8,646 nt of DNA from Pseudescherichia sp039594205 (GTDB lineage Bacteria; Pseudomonadota; Gammaproteobacteria; Enterobacterales; Enterobacteriaceae): the NCBI GenBank assembly GCA_039594205.1, contig JBCNNW010000132.1, positions 1 through 8,646 of the forward strand, read 5' to 3'. Below the pieces are notes generated by a model that worked only from the letters and a program-made list of their open reading frames with translations, was not told where the DNA came from and made no database searches. Position numbers and translations under genes: made by a program. How positions within the stretch are numbered: the first letter of the stretch is position 1; every line of letters begins with the position of its first letter. Shown piece by piece: positions 1 through 6,313 of this stretch.

Positions 1-17
1 CATTAATTAATTCAGCG

Positions 18-46
18 TGTCATTTCGTCAGCGTCGACATCGTCAG
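18..46. promoter_or_regulatory. Candidate FhlA upstream activating sequence
   Basis: The stretch CATTTCGTCA (21-30) contains the CATTTCGT half-site described for FhlA targets in E. coli. Read on the minus strand, 39 down to 26 gives TGTCG-N4-TGACG, one base off the other reported FhlA motif, TGTCG-N4-TGACA. TCGTCAG also occurs twice (25-31 and 40-46), spaced 15 bp start to start. The site lies about 60 bp upstream of the predicted hypA transcription start, closer than many enhancer sites. In E. coli one intergenic region serves both hyp and the divergent hyc operon; what lies upstream here is outside the window. The motif consensus is recalled from the literature, and the assignment is inference. 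Confidence 0.4.
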
Positions 47-60
47 TCGCGTCACTCTTT

Positions 61-98
61 TTCGCTGGCATCGTTATTGCATTAACGACGCCAGCGAA
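61..98. repeat. Long inverted repeat over the hypA promoter
   Basis: TTCGCTGGC (61-69) is the exact reverse complement of GCCAGCGAA (90-98), and inside it TCGTTA (71-76) is the reverse complement of TAACGA (83-88). Only the A70/C89 pair breaks the symmetry, giving 15 paired positions out of 16 around the 6-base centre TTGCAT. The left arm contains the -24 element and the centre holds the -12 element of the sigma-54 promoter. Since transcription is predicted to start near base 92, most of the palindrome would act as DNA and not as an RNA hairpin. Confidence 0.75.
66..80 (+). promoter_or_regulatory. Sigma-54 (-24/-12) promoter of the hyp operon
   Basis: TGGCATCGTTATTGC matches the RpoN consensus TGGCAC-N5-TTGC. 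The invariant GG is at 67-68 and the invariant GC at 79-80, with the required 12-bp start-to-start distance. Transcription would begin near base 92, about 20 bp before the hypA ATG. In E. coli the hypA promoter is sigma-54 dependent and activated by FhlA, whose gene ends this same operon, so the arrangement implies positive autoregulation under formate and anaerobiosis. Confidence 0.78.
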
Positions 99-112
99 TA
101 ACGGGAGGCCCT

Positions 113-463
113 ATGCACGAAATTACGCTCTGCCAGCGGGCGCTGGAGCTTATTGAACAGCAGGCGATAGCGCACGACGCACGGCGGGTGACCGGCGTCT
201 GGCTGAAGATAGGTGCGTTCTCCTGCGTGGAGAGCAGCGCCCTCACCTTCTGCTTTGAACTGGTATGCCGGGGCACCGTGGCAGAAGGCTGCACGCTGCA
301 TCTCGACGAGCAGCAGGCGGAGTGCTGGTGCGGATCCTGCCAGCTGTATGTGACCCTGCTGAGCCAGCGGGTTCGCCGCTGTCCCCGGTGCCAGAGCGAT
401 ATGTTGCAGATCGTGGCCGACGACGGTCTGCAGATCCAGCGACTGGAAATTGAACAGGAGTAA
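113..463 (+). CDS. hypA: HypA, nickel insertion protein for hydrogenase maturation
   Basis: This is a 116-residue cytoplasmic metallochaperone that works with HypB to insert nickel into [NiFe]-hydrogenase large subunits; E. coli HypA (hydrogenase 3) has the same length. The N-terminal MHE supplies the known nickel ligands (amino terminus, His2, Glu3). A structural zinc site is formed by two CxxC pairs, C73/C76 and C90/C93. The ATG is preceded by GGGAGG (103-108) with good spacing and begins directly with the conserved MHEI, so the start is secure. It is the first gene of the hyp operon, and hypB follows after 3 nt. In E. coli an FNR-dependent promoter for hypBCDE lies inside hypA; I found no convincing TTGAT-N4-ATCAA site here. 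Confidence 0.96.
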   Translation: MHEITLCQRALELIEQQAIAHDARRVTGVWLKIGAFSCVESSALTFCFELVCRGTVAEGCTLHLDEQQAECWCGSCQLYVTLLSQRVRRCPRCQSDMLQIVADDGLQIQRLEIEQE

Positions 464-466
464 ATT

Positions 467-1339
467 ATGTGTAGTACCTGCGGCTGCGGCGATGGCAATC
501 TCTATATCGAGGGCGACGAGCACCGCCCTCACTCGCCATTTCGCAGCGCCCCCTTTGCCCCTGCCCAGCGCAGCGGCCAGACGATTACCGGGGTAAAAAG
601 GTCCTCCTTTACCCCCGCCAGCACGCCGGAAGGCGATCTCCACTACGGCCACGGCGTTGCGGGGACCCATGCGCCGGGCATGAGCCAGCGGCGCATGCTG
701 GAGATCGAGATCGACGTTTTAGCCAAAAACAACCATCTTGCGGCGCGTAACCGCGCCCGCTTTGCTGCGAAGCAGCAGCTGGTGCTCAACCTGGTCTCCA
801 GCCCCGGCGCGGGTAAAACCACTCTGCTGAGCGAAACGCTACTGCGCCTGAAGGGCAAAGCGGCGTGCGCGGTGATCGAGGGCGATCAGCAGACCGTTAA
901 CGATGCAGCGCGCATTCGCGCCACCGGCACCCCGGCCATCCAGGTGAATACCGGCAAAGGCTGCCATCTGGATGCGCAGATGATCGCCGACGCCGCCCCG
1001 CGCCTGCCGCTGGCAAACGGCGGGATCCTGTTTATCGAAAACGTTGGCAACCTGGTCTGCCCGGCCAGCTTCGATCTTGGTGAGCGCCACAAGGTAGCGG
1101 TGCTGTCGGTGACTGAAGGCGAAGACAAGCCGCTCAAATATCCGCATATGTTTGCCGCCGCCTCGCTGATGCTGCTCAACAAAATCGACCTGCTGCCGTA
1201 TCTCCATTTTGACGTGGAAAAATGCCTCGCCAGCGCCAGGGCAGTGAACCCGGACATTGAGATTATCCAGCTCTCCGCTACCAGTGGAGAAGGCATGGAT
1301 CAGTGGCTGGCCTGGCTGGAGGCGCAGCCATGTGCATAG
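467..1339 (+). CDS. hypB: HypB, GTPase and nickel donor for hydrogenase maturation
   Basis: HypB is a 290-residue SIMIBI-class GTPase that hands nickel to HypA and the hydrogenase precursor, coupling transfer to GTP hydrolysis; the length equals E. coli HypB. The N-terminal CSTCGCG (Cys2, Cys5, Cys7) is the high-affinity nickel site. A short linker to about residue 60 lacks the His-rich run seen in nickel-storing HypB types. The G domain has the P-loop GAGKT (114-118) and guanine-specificity motif NKID (238-241). The second, G-domain metal site is C166, H167 and C198, all present. AGGAG (456-460) precedes the ATG, and the stop of hypA is 3 nt upstream. The 3' end overlaps hypC by 10 nt, consistent with translational coupling. 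Confidence 0.96.
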   Translation: MCSTCGCGDGNLYIEGDEHRPHSPFRSAPFAPAQRSGQTITGVKRSSFTPASTPEGDLHYGHGVAGTHAPGMSQRRMLEIEIDVLAKNNHLAARNRARFAAKQQLVLNLVSSPGAGKTTLLSETLLRLKGKAACAVIEGDQQTVNDAARIRATGTPAIQVNTGKGCHLDAQMIADAAPRLPLANGGILFIENVGNLVCPASFDLGERHKVAVLSVTEGEDKPLKYPHMFAAASLMLLNKIDLLPYLHFDVEKCLASARAVNPDIEIIQLSATSGEGMDQWLAWLEAQPCA

Positions 1340-1602
1340 GCGTACCGGGAAAGATCGGCGCCATCGACGGGCTACAGGCGAAGGTTGAGGTGTGCGGCAT
1401 CCAGCGCGACGTCGATTTGACCCTCGTGGGCAGCGTAGATGAGTCCGGCTGCTCCCGCCTCGGTCAGTGGGTGCTGGTCCACGTCGGCTTCGCCATGAGC
1501 GTGATCGACGAGGCTGAGGCCCGTGACACCCTGGCGGCGCTGCAAAACATGTTTGACGTCGAGCCGGACGTCGGCGCGCTGCTGTATGGGGAGAGTGCCT
1601 GA
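1330..1602 (+). CDS. hypC: HypC/HybG-family hydrogenase maturation chaperone
   Basis: This is a 90-residue chaperone that binds HypD during assembly of the Fe(CN)2CO moiety and then carries it to the hydrogenase large-subunit precursor. The essential Cys2, exposed after Met removal, is present in MCIGVPGKI, as is the conserved His51. An upstream in-frame ATG at 1303 would add nine residues and hide Cys2, so the start at 1330 is the right one. GGAGG (1318-1322), inside the end of hypB, is its ribosome binding site. Its stop TGA shares one base with the ATG of hypD (TGATG). The Hyc context suggests the HypC paralogue for hydrogenase 3, not HybG. Confidence 0.95.
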   Translation: MCIGVPGKIGAIDGLQAKVEVCGIQRDVDLTLVGSVDESGCSRLGQWVLVHVGFAMSVIDEAEARDTLAALQNMFDVEPDVGALLYGESA

Positions 1603-2723
1603 TGCGCTTCGTTGATGAGTACCGCGCTCCGGAGGCGGTGATGCAGCTGCTGGCGCGCTTACGCGAGCGCGCCCGTCGTCTCGACTACACCCCGACGCGC
1701 CCGCTGCGGATTATGGAGGTGTGCGGGGGCCATACGCACGCCATCTTTAAGTTCGGCCTCGACCAGCTGCTGCCGGAGAATATCGAATTTATCCACGGTC
1801 CCGGCTGCCCGGTCTGCGTTCTGCCGATGGGGCGCATCGACGCCTGCATCGAGATTGCCAGCCGCCCGGAGGTGATCTTCTGCACCTTTGGCGACGCCAT
1901 TCGCGTACCGGGGAAAAATGGCTCGCTGCTGGCGGCAAAATCACGCGGGGCCGACGTGCGCATGGTCTACTCACCGATGGATGCACTTACGCTTGCCGAG
2001 GCCCATCCCGATCGCAAGGTGGTCTTTTTTGGGCTGGGGTTTGAGACCACCATGCCCGCCACCGCCGTAACCCTGGAGCAGGCCCGCGCCCGCAACCTCA
2101 CTAATTTCTTCTTCTTTTGCCAGCATATTACCCTTAGCCCCACCCTGCGCAGCCTGCTGGAGCAGCCGGATAACAGCATCGATGCCTTTCTGGCCCCCGG
2201 CCACGTCAGTATGGTGACCGGCACGGCGACCTACAGCTTTATTGCCGATGAGTTTCAGCGTCCGTTAGTGGTGGCTGGTTTCGAACCACTTGATCTACTG
2301 CAAGGCGTGATGATGCTGGTTGAGCAGAAAATAGCAGCCTGTAGCAGGGTCGAGAACCAATACCGGCGGGTGGTGCCCGACAACGGCAATCCGCTGGCGC
2401 AGCAGGCTATCGCCAGGGTATTCACCGTTGAGGGCGACAGCGAGTGGCGCGGGCTGGGCGTGATTGCCCACTCCGGGGTGCGGCTCAGCGACGCGTTCCG
2501 GCGTTTCGATGCCGAAGCACACTTTCAGCTCCGCCCGCAGCAGACCTGGGACGATCCGCGCGCCCGCTGCGGCGAGGTGCTGACGGGGCGCTGTAAGCCG
2601 CACCAGTGCCCGCTGTTTGGTCAAACCTGCAACCCACAAACCGCCTTCGGCGCGCTGATGGTCTCTTCAGAGGGAGCCTGCGCCGCCTGGTATCACTATC
2701 GCGCCCAGGAGTGTGAAGTATGA
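1602..2723 (+). CDS. hypD: HypD, Fe-S scaffold for Fe(CN)2CO assembly
   Basis: HypD (373 residues, as in E. coli) is the scaffold on which cyanide from HypE and CO are attached to iron, in complex with HypC. The catalytic cysteine C41 sits in CGGHTHAIFKFG. The GPGCPVC thiol-disulfide pair is C69/C72. The C-terminal cysteine cluster around the [4Fe-4S] cluster is intact, with Cys at 323, 331, 336, 343 and 360 in the RCGEVLTG to GACAAWY region. GGGGAG (1588-1593) precedes the ATG, which overlaps the hypC stop by one base. The 3' end overlaps hypE by four bases (ATGA). Nothing in the protein looks degraded. Confidence 0.97.
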   Translation: MRFVDEYRAPEAVMQLLARLRERARRLDYTPTRPLRIMEVCGGHTHAIFKFGLDQLLPENIEFIHGPGCPVCVLPMGRIDACIEIASRPEVIFCTFGDAIRVPGKNGSLLAAKSRGADVRMVYSPMDALTLAEAHPDRKVVFFGLGFETTMPATAVTLEQARARNLTNFFFFCQHITLSPTLRSLLEQPDNSIDAFLAPGHVSMVTGTATYSFIADEFQRPLVVAGFEPLDLLQGVMMLVEQKIAACSRVENQYRRVVPDNGNPLAQQAIARVFTVEGDSEWRGLGVIAHSGVRLSDAFRRFDAEAHFQLRPQQTWDDPRARCGEVLTGRCKPHQCPLFGQTCNPQTAFGALMVSSEGACAAWYHYRAQECEV

Positions 2724-3730
2724 GTACGGTGCAAATGGCCCACGGCAGCGGCGGCCAGGCGATGCAGCAGCTGATTAACGCCCTGTTCATGCAGGCCTTT
2801 GATAACCCCTGGCTGGCGGAACAGGAGGATCAGGCCCGTCTTGATATTACGCAGCTGGCGGCTGGCGGCGATCGGCTGGCCTTCTCCACCGATAGCTATG
2901 TGATCGATCCGCTCTTTTTTCCAGGGGGCGATATCGGCAAGCTGGCGGTGTGCGGCACCGCTAACGATGTGGCGGTCAGCGGCGCAATCCCACGCTATCT
3001 CTCCTGCGGCTTTATCCTTGAGGAGGGGCTACCGATGGCAACCCTGCAGGCGGTGGTCAACAGCATGGCAGCCACGGCGAAGGCGGCAGATATCGCCATC
3101 GTCACCGGCGACACTAAGGTGGTGCAGCGCGGGGCAGCGGATAAGCTGTTTATTAACACCGCGGGCATCGGCGCTATTCCCACCGGTCTGAACTGGCGCG
3201 CCCAGGCGCTGCAGCCGGGAGACGTCGTGCTGGTGAGCGGCACGCTGGGCTGCCACGGCGCGACCATTCTCAACCTGCGCGAGCAGCTCGGGCTGGACGG
3301 CGAGCTGGCGAGCGACTGCGCGGTGCTCACGCCGCTGATCCAGTCCCTGCGTGCTATTAACGGCATTAAGGCCCTGCGCGATGCCACGCGCGGCGGCGTC
3401 AATGCGGTGGTGCATGAGTTTGCCGCCAGCAGCGGCTGCGGCATTGAGCTTAACGAGGCCAGCCTGCCGGTGAAGCCCGCCGTGCGCGGCGTGTGCGAGC
3501 TGCTGGGCCTTGAAGCCCTCAACTTTGCCAACGAGGGCAAACTGGTGATTGTCGCTGAGCGTCAGGCCGCCGAGGCCGCGGTTGAACGGCTGCGCCTGCA
3601 TCCGCTGGGCCGTGATGCGGCAATTATCGGCGAGGTGGTAGCCCGTAAAGGGGTCCGACTGAGTGGTCTATACGGCGTGAAACGCACCCTGGATCTCCCC
3701 CACGCTGAACCCCTGCCGCGAATCTGCTAG
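2720..3730 (+). CDS. hypE: HypE, thiocarbamoyl dehydratase supplying cyanide ligands
   Basis: HypE (336 residues) belongs to the PurM/AIRS-like ATP-binding family. HypF carbamoylates its C-terminal cysteine; HypE then dehydrates the thiocarboxamide with ATP to a thiocyanate that is passed to HypC-HypD. The C-terminal PRIC is intact (Cys336), as are the N-terminal HGSGG motif (8-12), GTANDVAVSG around D83, and GDTKVVQRG (130-138). One oddity is residue 178: SGTLGCHGATI has Cys where E. coli HypE and the wider family have Asp (GDHG). The codon is TGC (3251-3253), which differs from an Asp codon at two or more positions. AGGAG (2707-2711) inside the hypD end is the ribosome binding site. The substitution's effect is unknown; the rest of the frame is fully intact. 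Confidence 0.95.
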   Translation: MSTVQMAHGSGGQAMQQLINALFMQAFDNPWLAEQEDQARLDITQLAAGGDRLAFSTDSYVIDPLFFPGGDIGKLAVCGTANDVAVSGAIPRYLSCGFILEEGLPMATLQAVVNSMAATAKAADIAIVTGDTKVVQRGAADKLFINTAGIGAIPTGLNWRAQALQPGDVVLVSGTLGCHGATILNLREQLGLDGELASDCAVLTPLIQSLRAINGIKALRDATRGGVNAVVHEFAASSGCGIELNEASLPVKPAVRGVCELLGLEALNFANEGKLVIVAERQAAEAAVERLRLHPLGRDAAIIGEVVARKGVRLSGLYGVKRTLDLPHAEPLPRIC

Positions 3731-3767
3731 GGCATTTTGCAGGCAAGATAAAAACGATTAGGCTTTT

Positions 3768-3817
3768 GGCACCCCGTTCGGTGCCTTTCTGGATGAGTAC
3801 AATGTCAAATACACCGA
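3768..3817 (+). promoter_or_regulatory. fhlA leader with two mutually exclusive hairpins
   Basis: GGCACC (3768-3773) can pair perfectly with GGTGCC (3780-3785), forming a 6-bp hairpin just before the ribosome binding site. Part of the same right arm, TCGGTG (3778-3783), can instead pair with CACCGA (3812-3817), which would enclose the weak GGA Shine-Dalgarno and the fhlA ATG in a loop. The two structures share bases 3780-3783 and cannot coexist. E. coli fhlA, as I recall its leader, has equivalent complementary segments with a different hairpin loop. The upstream hairpin is followed by only three T residues, so it would be at best a weak terminator between hypE and fhlA. Confidence 0.55.
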
Positions 3818-5868
3818 TGGGCGATCTCGGACAGCAGGGGCTGTTCGATGTCACCCGGACTCTATTACAGCAGCCGGATCTTACCGCCCTGGCTCAGACC
3901 CTGACCGGGCTGGTCAGGGAGGCGGCGCTGGCGGATCGTGCCGGAATTATCCTCTGGCGCGCCGGGGATCGCCGGGCCTGCTACTACGCCTCCGGCCCCG
4001 AAGGCACACCCGTGGCGTATGAGGATGAAACCGCTCTGGCCCACGGCCCGGTGCGGCGCATTCTCTCTCGCCCGCAGGCCCTGCACTGTAGCTACCAGGA
4101 TTTTAGCCAGGCCTGGCCGCAGCTTGCGGAGAGCCATCTCTACCGCGCCTTTGGCCACTATGGACTGCTGCCGCTGGCGGCGGAGGGGCAGATCTTCGGC
4201 GGCTGTGAGTTTATCCGCCATGATGACAAGCCCTGGAGCGCCCAGGAGATGGAGCGCCTGCACACCTTCACCCAGATCGTTGGCGTGGTGGTGGAGCAGA
4301 TCCAGAGCCGGGTCGCCAGCGGTCCGGACTACGATCTGCTCTGCCGCGAGCGCGACAACTTTCGTATTCTGGTCGCCATTACCAACGCGGTACTCTCCCG
4401 CCTCGATATGGACGAGCTGGTGGGCGAGATTGCCAAAGAGATCCACCGCTATTTCGATATCGACGCCATCAGCATCGTGCTGCGCAGCCGCCGCAAGAGC
4501 AAGCTGAACATCTACTCTACCCACTATCTCAACGACCGTGCGCCCCTGCACGAGCAGAGCGAGGTCGACGAGGATGGCACGCTCTCCGAGCGGGTGTTTA
4601 AGAGTAAAGAGATGCTGCTGCTCAACCTGCACGAGCGCGACCGGCTGGCCCCCTACGAGCGGCGGCTGTTTGAGACCTGGGGCAATCAGATCCAGACCCT
4701 CTGCCTGCTGCCGCTGATGTCCGGCGACAATCTGCTGGGGGTTCTGAAGCTGGCCCAGTGCGAGGAGAAAGTCTTCACTACTGCTAATCTGCAGCTGCTG
4801 CGCCAGATTGCAGAGCGGGTGGCGATTGCGGTCGACAACGCCCTTGCCTACCAGGAGATCCAGCGCCTCAAGGAGCGGCTGGTGGATGAGAACCTCGCCC
4901 TGACCGAGCAGCTAAACAACGTCGAGAGCGAATTCGGCGAGATCATCGGGCGCAGCGAGGCGATGTTCAGCGTCCTCAAGCAGGTGGAGATGGTGGCTCA
5001 GAGCAACAGCACGGTGCTGATCCTTGGCGAAACCGGCACCGGCAAAGAGCTGATTGCCCGGGCGATCCACAACCTGAGCGGGCGCAACACACGGCGGATG
5101 GTCAAGATGAACTGCGCGGCGATGCCTGCTGGCCTGCTGGAGAGCGATCTCTTTGGTCACGAGCGGGGGGCCTTTACCGGGGCCAGCGCCCAGCGCATCG
5201 GCCGCTTTGAACTGGCGGATAAAAGCTCGCTCTTCCTGGACGAGGTAGGCGATATGCCGCTGGAGCTGCAGCCTAAGCTGCTGCGCGTGTTGCAGGAGCA
5301 GGAGTTTGAGCGCCTCGGCAGCAACAAGCTGATCCAGACCGATGTCCGCCTGATCGCCGCCACCAACCGGGATCTCAGGCAGATGGTGCAGGATCGCGAG
5401 TTCCGCAGCGATCTCTACTACCGGCTCAACGTCTTCCCAATCCATATTCCGCCCCTGCGCGAGCGTCCGGAGGATATCCCGCTGCTGGTGAAGGCTTTCA
5501 CTTTCAAAATCGCCCGGCGGCTGGGACGTAATATCGACAGTATTCCTGCCGAGACGCTGCGTACCCTCTCCGGCATGGCGTGGCCGGGCAACGTCCGCGA
5601 GCTGGAGAATGTGATTGAGCGGGCGGTGCTGCTGACGCGCGGCAGCGTGTTGCAGCTGTCGCTGCCGGAGATTGCCGTTGCCGCTACTACGCCGGTGGCG
5701 GTAGCTCAGGACGGTGAGGAGGAGACGCAGCTGATCCTGCGGGTGCTGCGGGAGACCAACGGCGTCATCGCCGGGCCGAAAGGTGCCGCCCAGCGGCTGG
5801 GCCTGAAGCGCACCACCCTGCTCTCACGGATGAAACGATTAGGAATTGATAAAAATACGATTGGATAG
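3802..5868 (+). CDS. fhlA: FhlA, formate-responsive sigma-54 transcriptional activator
   Basis: FhlA binds formate and activates sigma-54 promoters of the formate hydrogenlyase regulon (hyc, hyp, fdhF, hydN-hypF). The 688-residue protein (E. coli 692) has two GAF-like domains (about 20-165 and 195-345), a linker helix, an AAA+ domain (about 380-615) and a Fis-type helix-turn-helix (653-688). Walker A GETGTGKE is at 409-416, the sigma-54 contact loop GAFTGA at 456-461 and Walker B FLDE ends at D480/E481. I chose ATG 3802 because MSNTPMGDLGQQ aligns with E. coli MSYTPMSDLGQQ. An in-frame ATG at 3793 adds three residues and a TTG at 3766 adds twelve. It lies 71 nt after hypE and is probably cotranscribed with hyp, closing a positive loop on the hypA promoter. 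Confidence 0.96.
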   Translation: MSNTPMGDLGQQGLFDVTRTLLQQPDLTALAQTLTGLVREAALADRAGIILWRAGDRRACYYASGPEGTPVAYEDETALAHGPVRRILSRPQALHCSYQDFSQAWPQLAESHLYRAFGHYGLLPLAAEGQIFGGCEFIRHDDKPWSAQEMERLHTFTQIVGVVVEQIQSRVASGPDYDLLCRERDNFRILVAITNAVLSRLDMDELVGEIAKEIHRYFDIDAISIVLRSRRKSKLNIYSTHYLNDRAPLHEQSEVDEDGTLSERVFKSKEMLLLNLHERDRLAPYERRLFETWGNQIQTLCLLPLMSGDNLLGVLKLAQCEEKVFTTANLQLLRQIAERVAIAVDNALAYQEIQRLKERLVDENLALTEQLNNVESEFGEIIGRSEAMFSVLKQVEMVAQSNSTVLILGETGTGKELIARAIHNLSGRNTRRMVKMNCAAMPAGLLESDLFGHERGAFTGASAQRIGRFELADKSSLFLDEVGDMPLELQPKLLRVLQEQEFERLGSNKLIQTDVRLIAATNRDLRQMVQDREFRSDLYYRLNVFPIHIPPLRERPEDIPLLVKAFTFKIARRLGRNIDSIPAETLRTLSGMAWPGNVRELENVIERAVLLTRGSVLQLSLPEIAVAATTPVAVAQDGEEETQLILRVLRETNGVIAGPKGAAQRLGLKRTTLLSRMKRLGIDKNTIG
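3827..3848 (+). promoter_or_regulatory. Hairpin in early fhlA coding region, candidate OxyS pairing site
   Basis: TCGGACAGC (3827-3835) pairs with GCTGTTCGA (3840-3848) as a 9-bp stem with one G-U pair and an AGGG loop, at fhlA codons 9-16. In E. coli this position forms one of two kissing loops for the peroxide-induced small RNA OxyS, pairing CAAGGG with OxyS CCCUUG. Here the sequence is CAGGGG (3835-3840), which still pairs with one G-U wobble. No OxyS gene is in the window, so function is inferred. Confidence 0.45.
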
Positions 5869-5941
5869 TAGGTCGGGTAAGGCGAAGCCGCCACCCGGCA
5901 CAACGGTTAACGCCGGGTGGCGCTGCGCTTACCCGGCCTAC
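5868..5941. repeat. BIME: two REP units in inverted orientation
   Basis: Two palindromic units face each other: 5868-5899, beginning GTAGGTCGGGTAAGGCG and ending CCACCCGGC, and 5912-5941, which is nearly its reverse complement (ending CTTACCCGGCCTAC). They are separated by a 12-base linker. Arms match except for a T/C change near the outer end and a few bases in the GCGAAGC/GCGCAGC centre. This is the REP layout common in Enterobacter- and Klebsiella-type genomes. It starts at the last base of the fhlA stop codon and extends into ygbA, so it probably separates the convergent transcripts and shields their 3' ends. Confidence 0.88.
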
Positions 5942-6269
5942 ATTTCTCCGGCAGCGGCGGCACCGGGCGCTTATCGTCAATCAGATGGCGCACGGTGAGG
6001 ATCGGGTGGTGCCACAGCATACGCGGCCCGGCCCAGCGCATAATCTGCTTCATCTCTTCCCGCTTCGCCGGCTGGTAGCAGTGTACCGGGCACTGCTTAC
6101 AGGCCGGTTTTTCTTCACCAAATACGCACTTATCCAGACGTTTTTCCGCATAGGCAAAGAGCGCATCGTAATGCCCCTCTTCCGTGGAGGCAGCGGGCGC
6201 GCCGCGCTGATAGAGAGCAATCATTCTGCGGATAGTGAGTTTTTCACGGGCAATACGAGGGCCAGCCAT
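5907..6269 (-). CDS. ygbA: YgbA family protein, NsrR-regulated nitrosative stress protein
   Basis: This 120-residue protein matches the YgbA/nitrous-oxide-stimulated promoter family, found next to fhlA in E. coli. Members are strongly induced by nitric oxide through NsrR and have been linked to growth under nitrosative stress in Salmonella; the biochemical role is not established. Visible features are the N-terminal AGPRIAREK, a four-cysteine cluster C48-x8-C57-x2-C60-x3-C64 that could bind metal or an Fe-S cluster, and a conserved-looking MRWAGPRMLWHHP (77-89). No signal peptide or membrane segment is seen. The start is ATG 6269 with GGAG (6278-6281) upstream; the alternative ATG at 6299 falls within the NsrR operator. 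Residues 110-120 and the stop codon come from the adjacent REP unit, giving a Cys/Arg-rich tail. Confidence 0.88.
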   Translation of the reverse strand: MAGPRIAREKLTIRRMIALYQRGAPAASTEEGHYDALFAYAEKRLDKCVFGEEKPACKQCPVHCYQPAKREEMKQIMRWAGPRMLWHHPILTVRHLIDDKRPVPPLPEKCRPGKRSATRR

Positions 6270-6290
6270 AGAAGAGGCTCCAGGGTGGAA

Positions 6291-6313
6291 AAGAGGCATC
6301 TATATTACATCTT
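6291..6313 (-). promoter_or_regulatory. NsrR operator upstream of ygbA
   Basis: On the minus strand this 23-bp site begins AAGATGTA and ends ATGCCTCTT, agreeing with the NsrR 11-1-11 consensus (AAGATGCATTT-N-AAATGCATCTT) at 17 of 23 positions by my count, with both outer arms nearly perfect. It overlaps the -10 box of the ygbA promoter, the classic position for a nitric-oxide-relieved repressor. ygbA is a known NsrR target in E. coli and Salmonella. Confidence 0.82.

Noticed and set aside
113..466. FNR promoter for hypBCDE inside hypA, as known in E. coli
   Set aside because: I searched for TTGAT-N4-ATCAA by eye and found no acceptable match; it may exist in a degenerate form.
1303..1329. 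Upstream in-frame ATG that would give hypC nine more residues
   Set aside because: It would bury the essential Cys2; ATG 1330 has its own GGAGG and begins with the conserved MCIGVPGKI.
3766..3801. TTG start giving fhlA twelve extra residues
   Set aside because: The codon lies at the base of the leader hairpin with no ribosome site, and similarity to E. coli FhlA begins at the ATG at 3802.
3865..4632. 255-residue minus-strand frame opposite fhlA
   Set aside because: It is an antisense shadow of GC-rich fhlA codons, with no family motif.
5868..5941. CRISPR repeat or insertion-sequence end at the BIME
   Set aside because: There are only two inverted units with REP-type core sequence, no spacers, no transposase and no target duplication.
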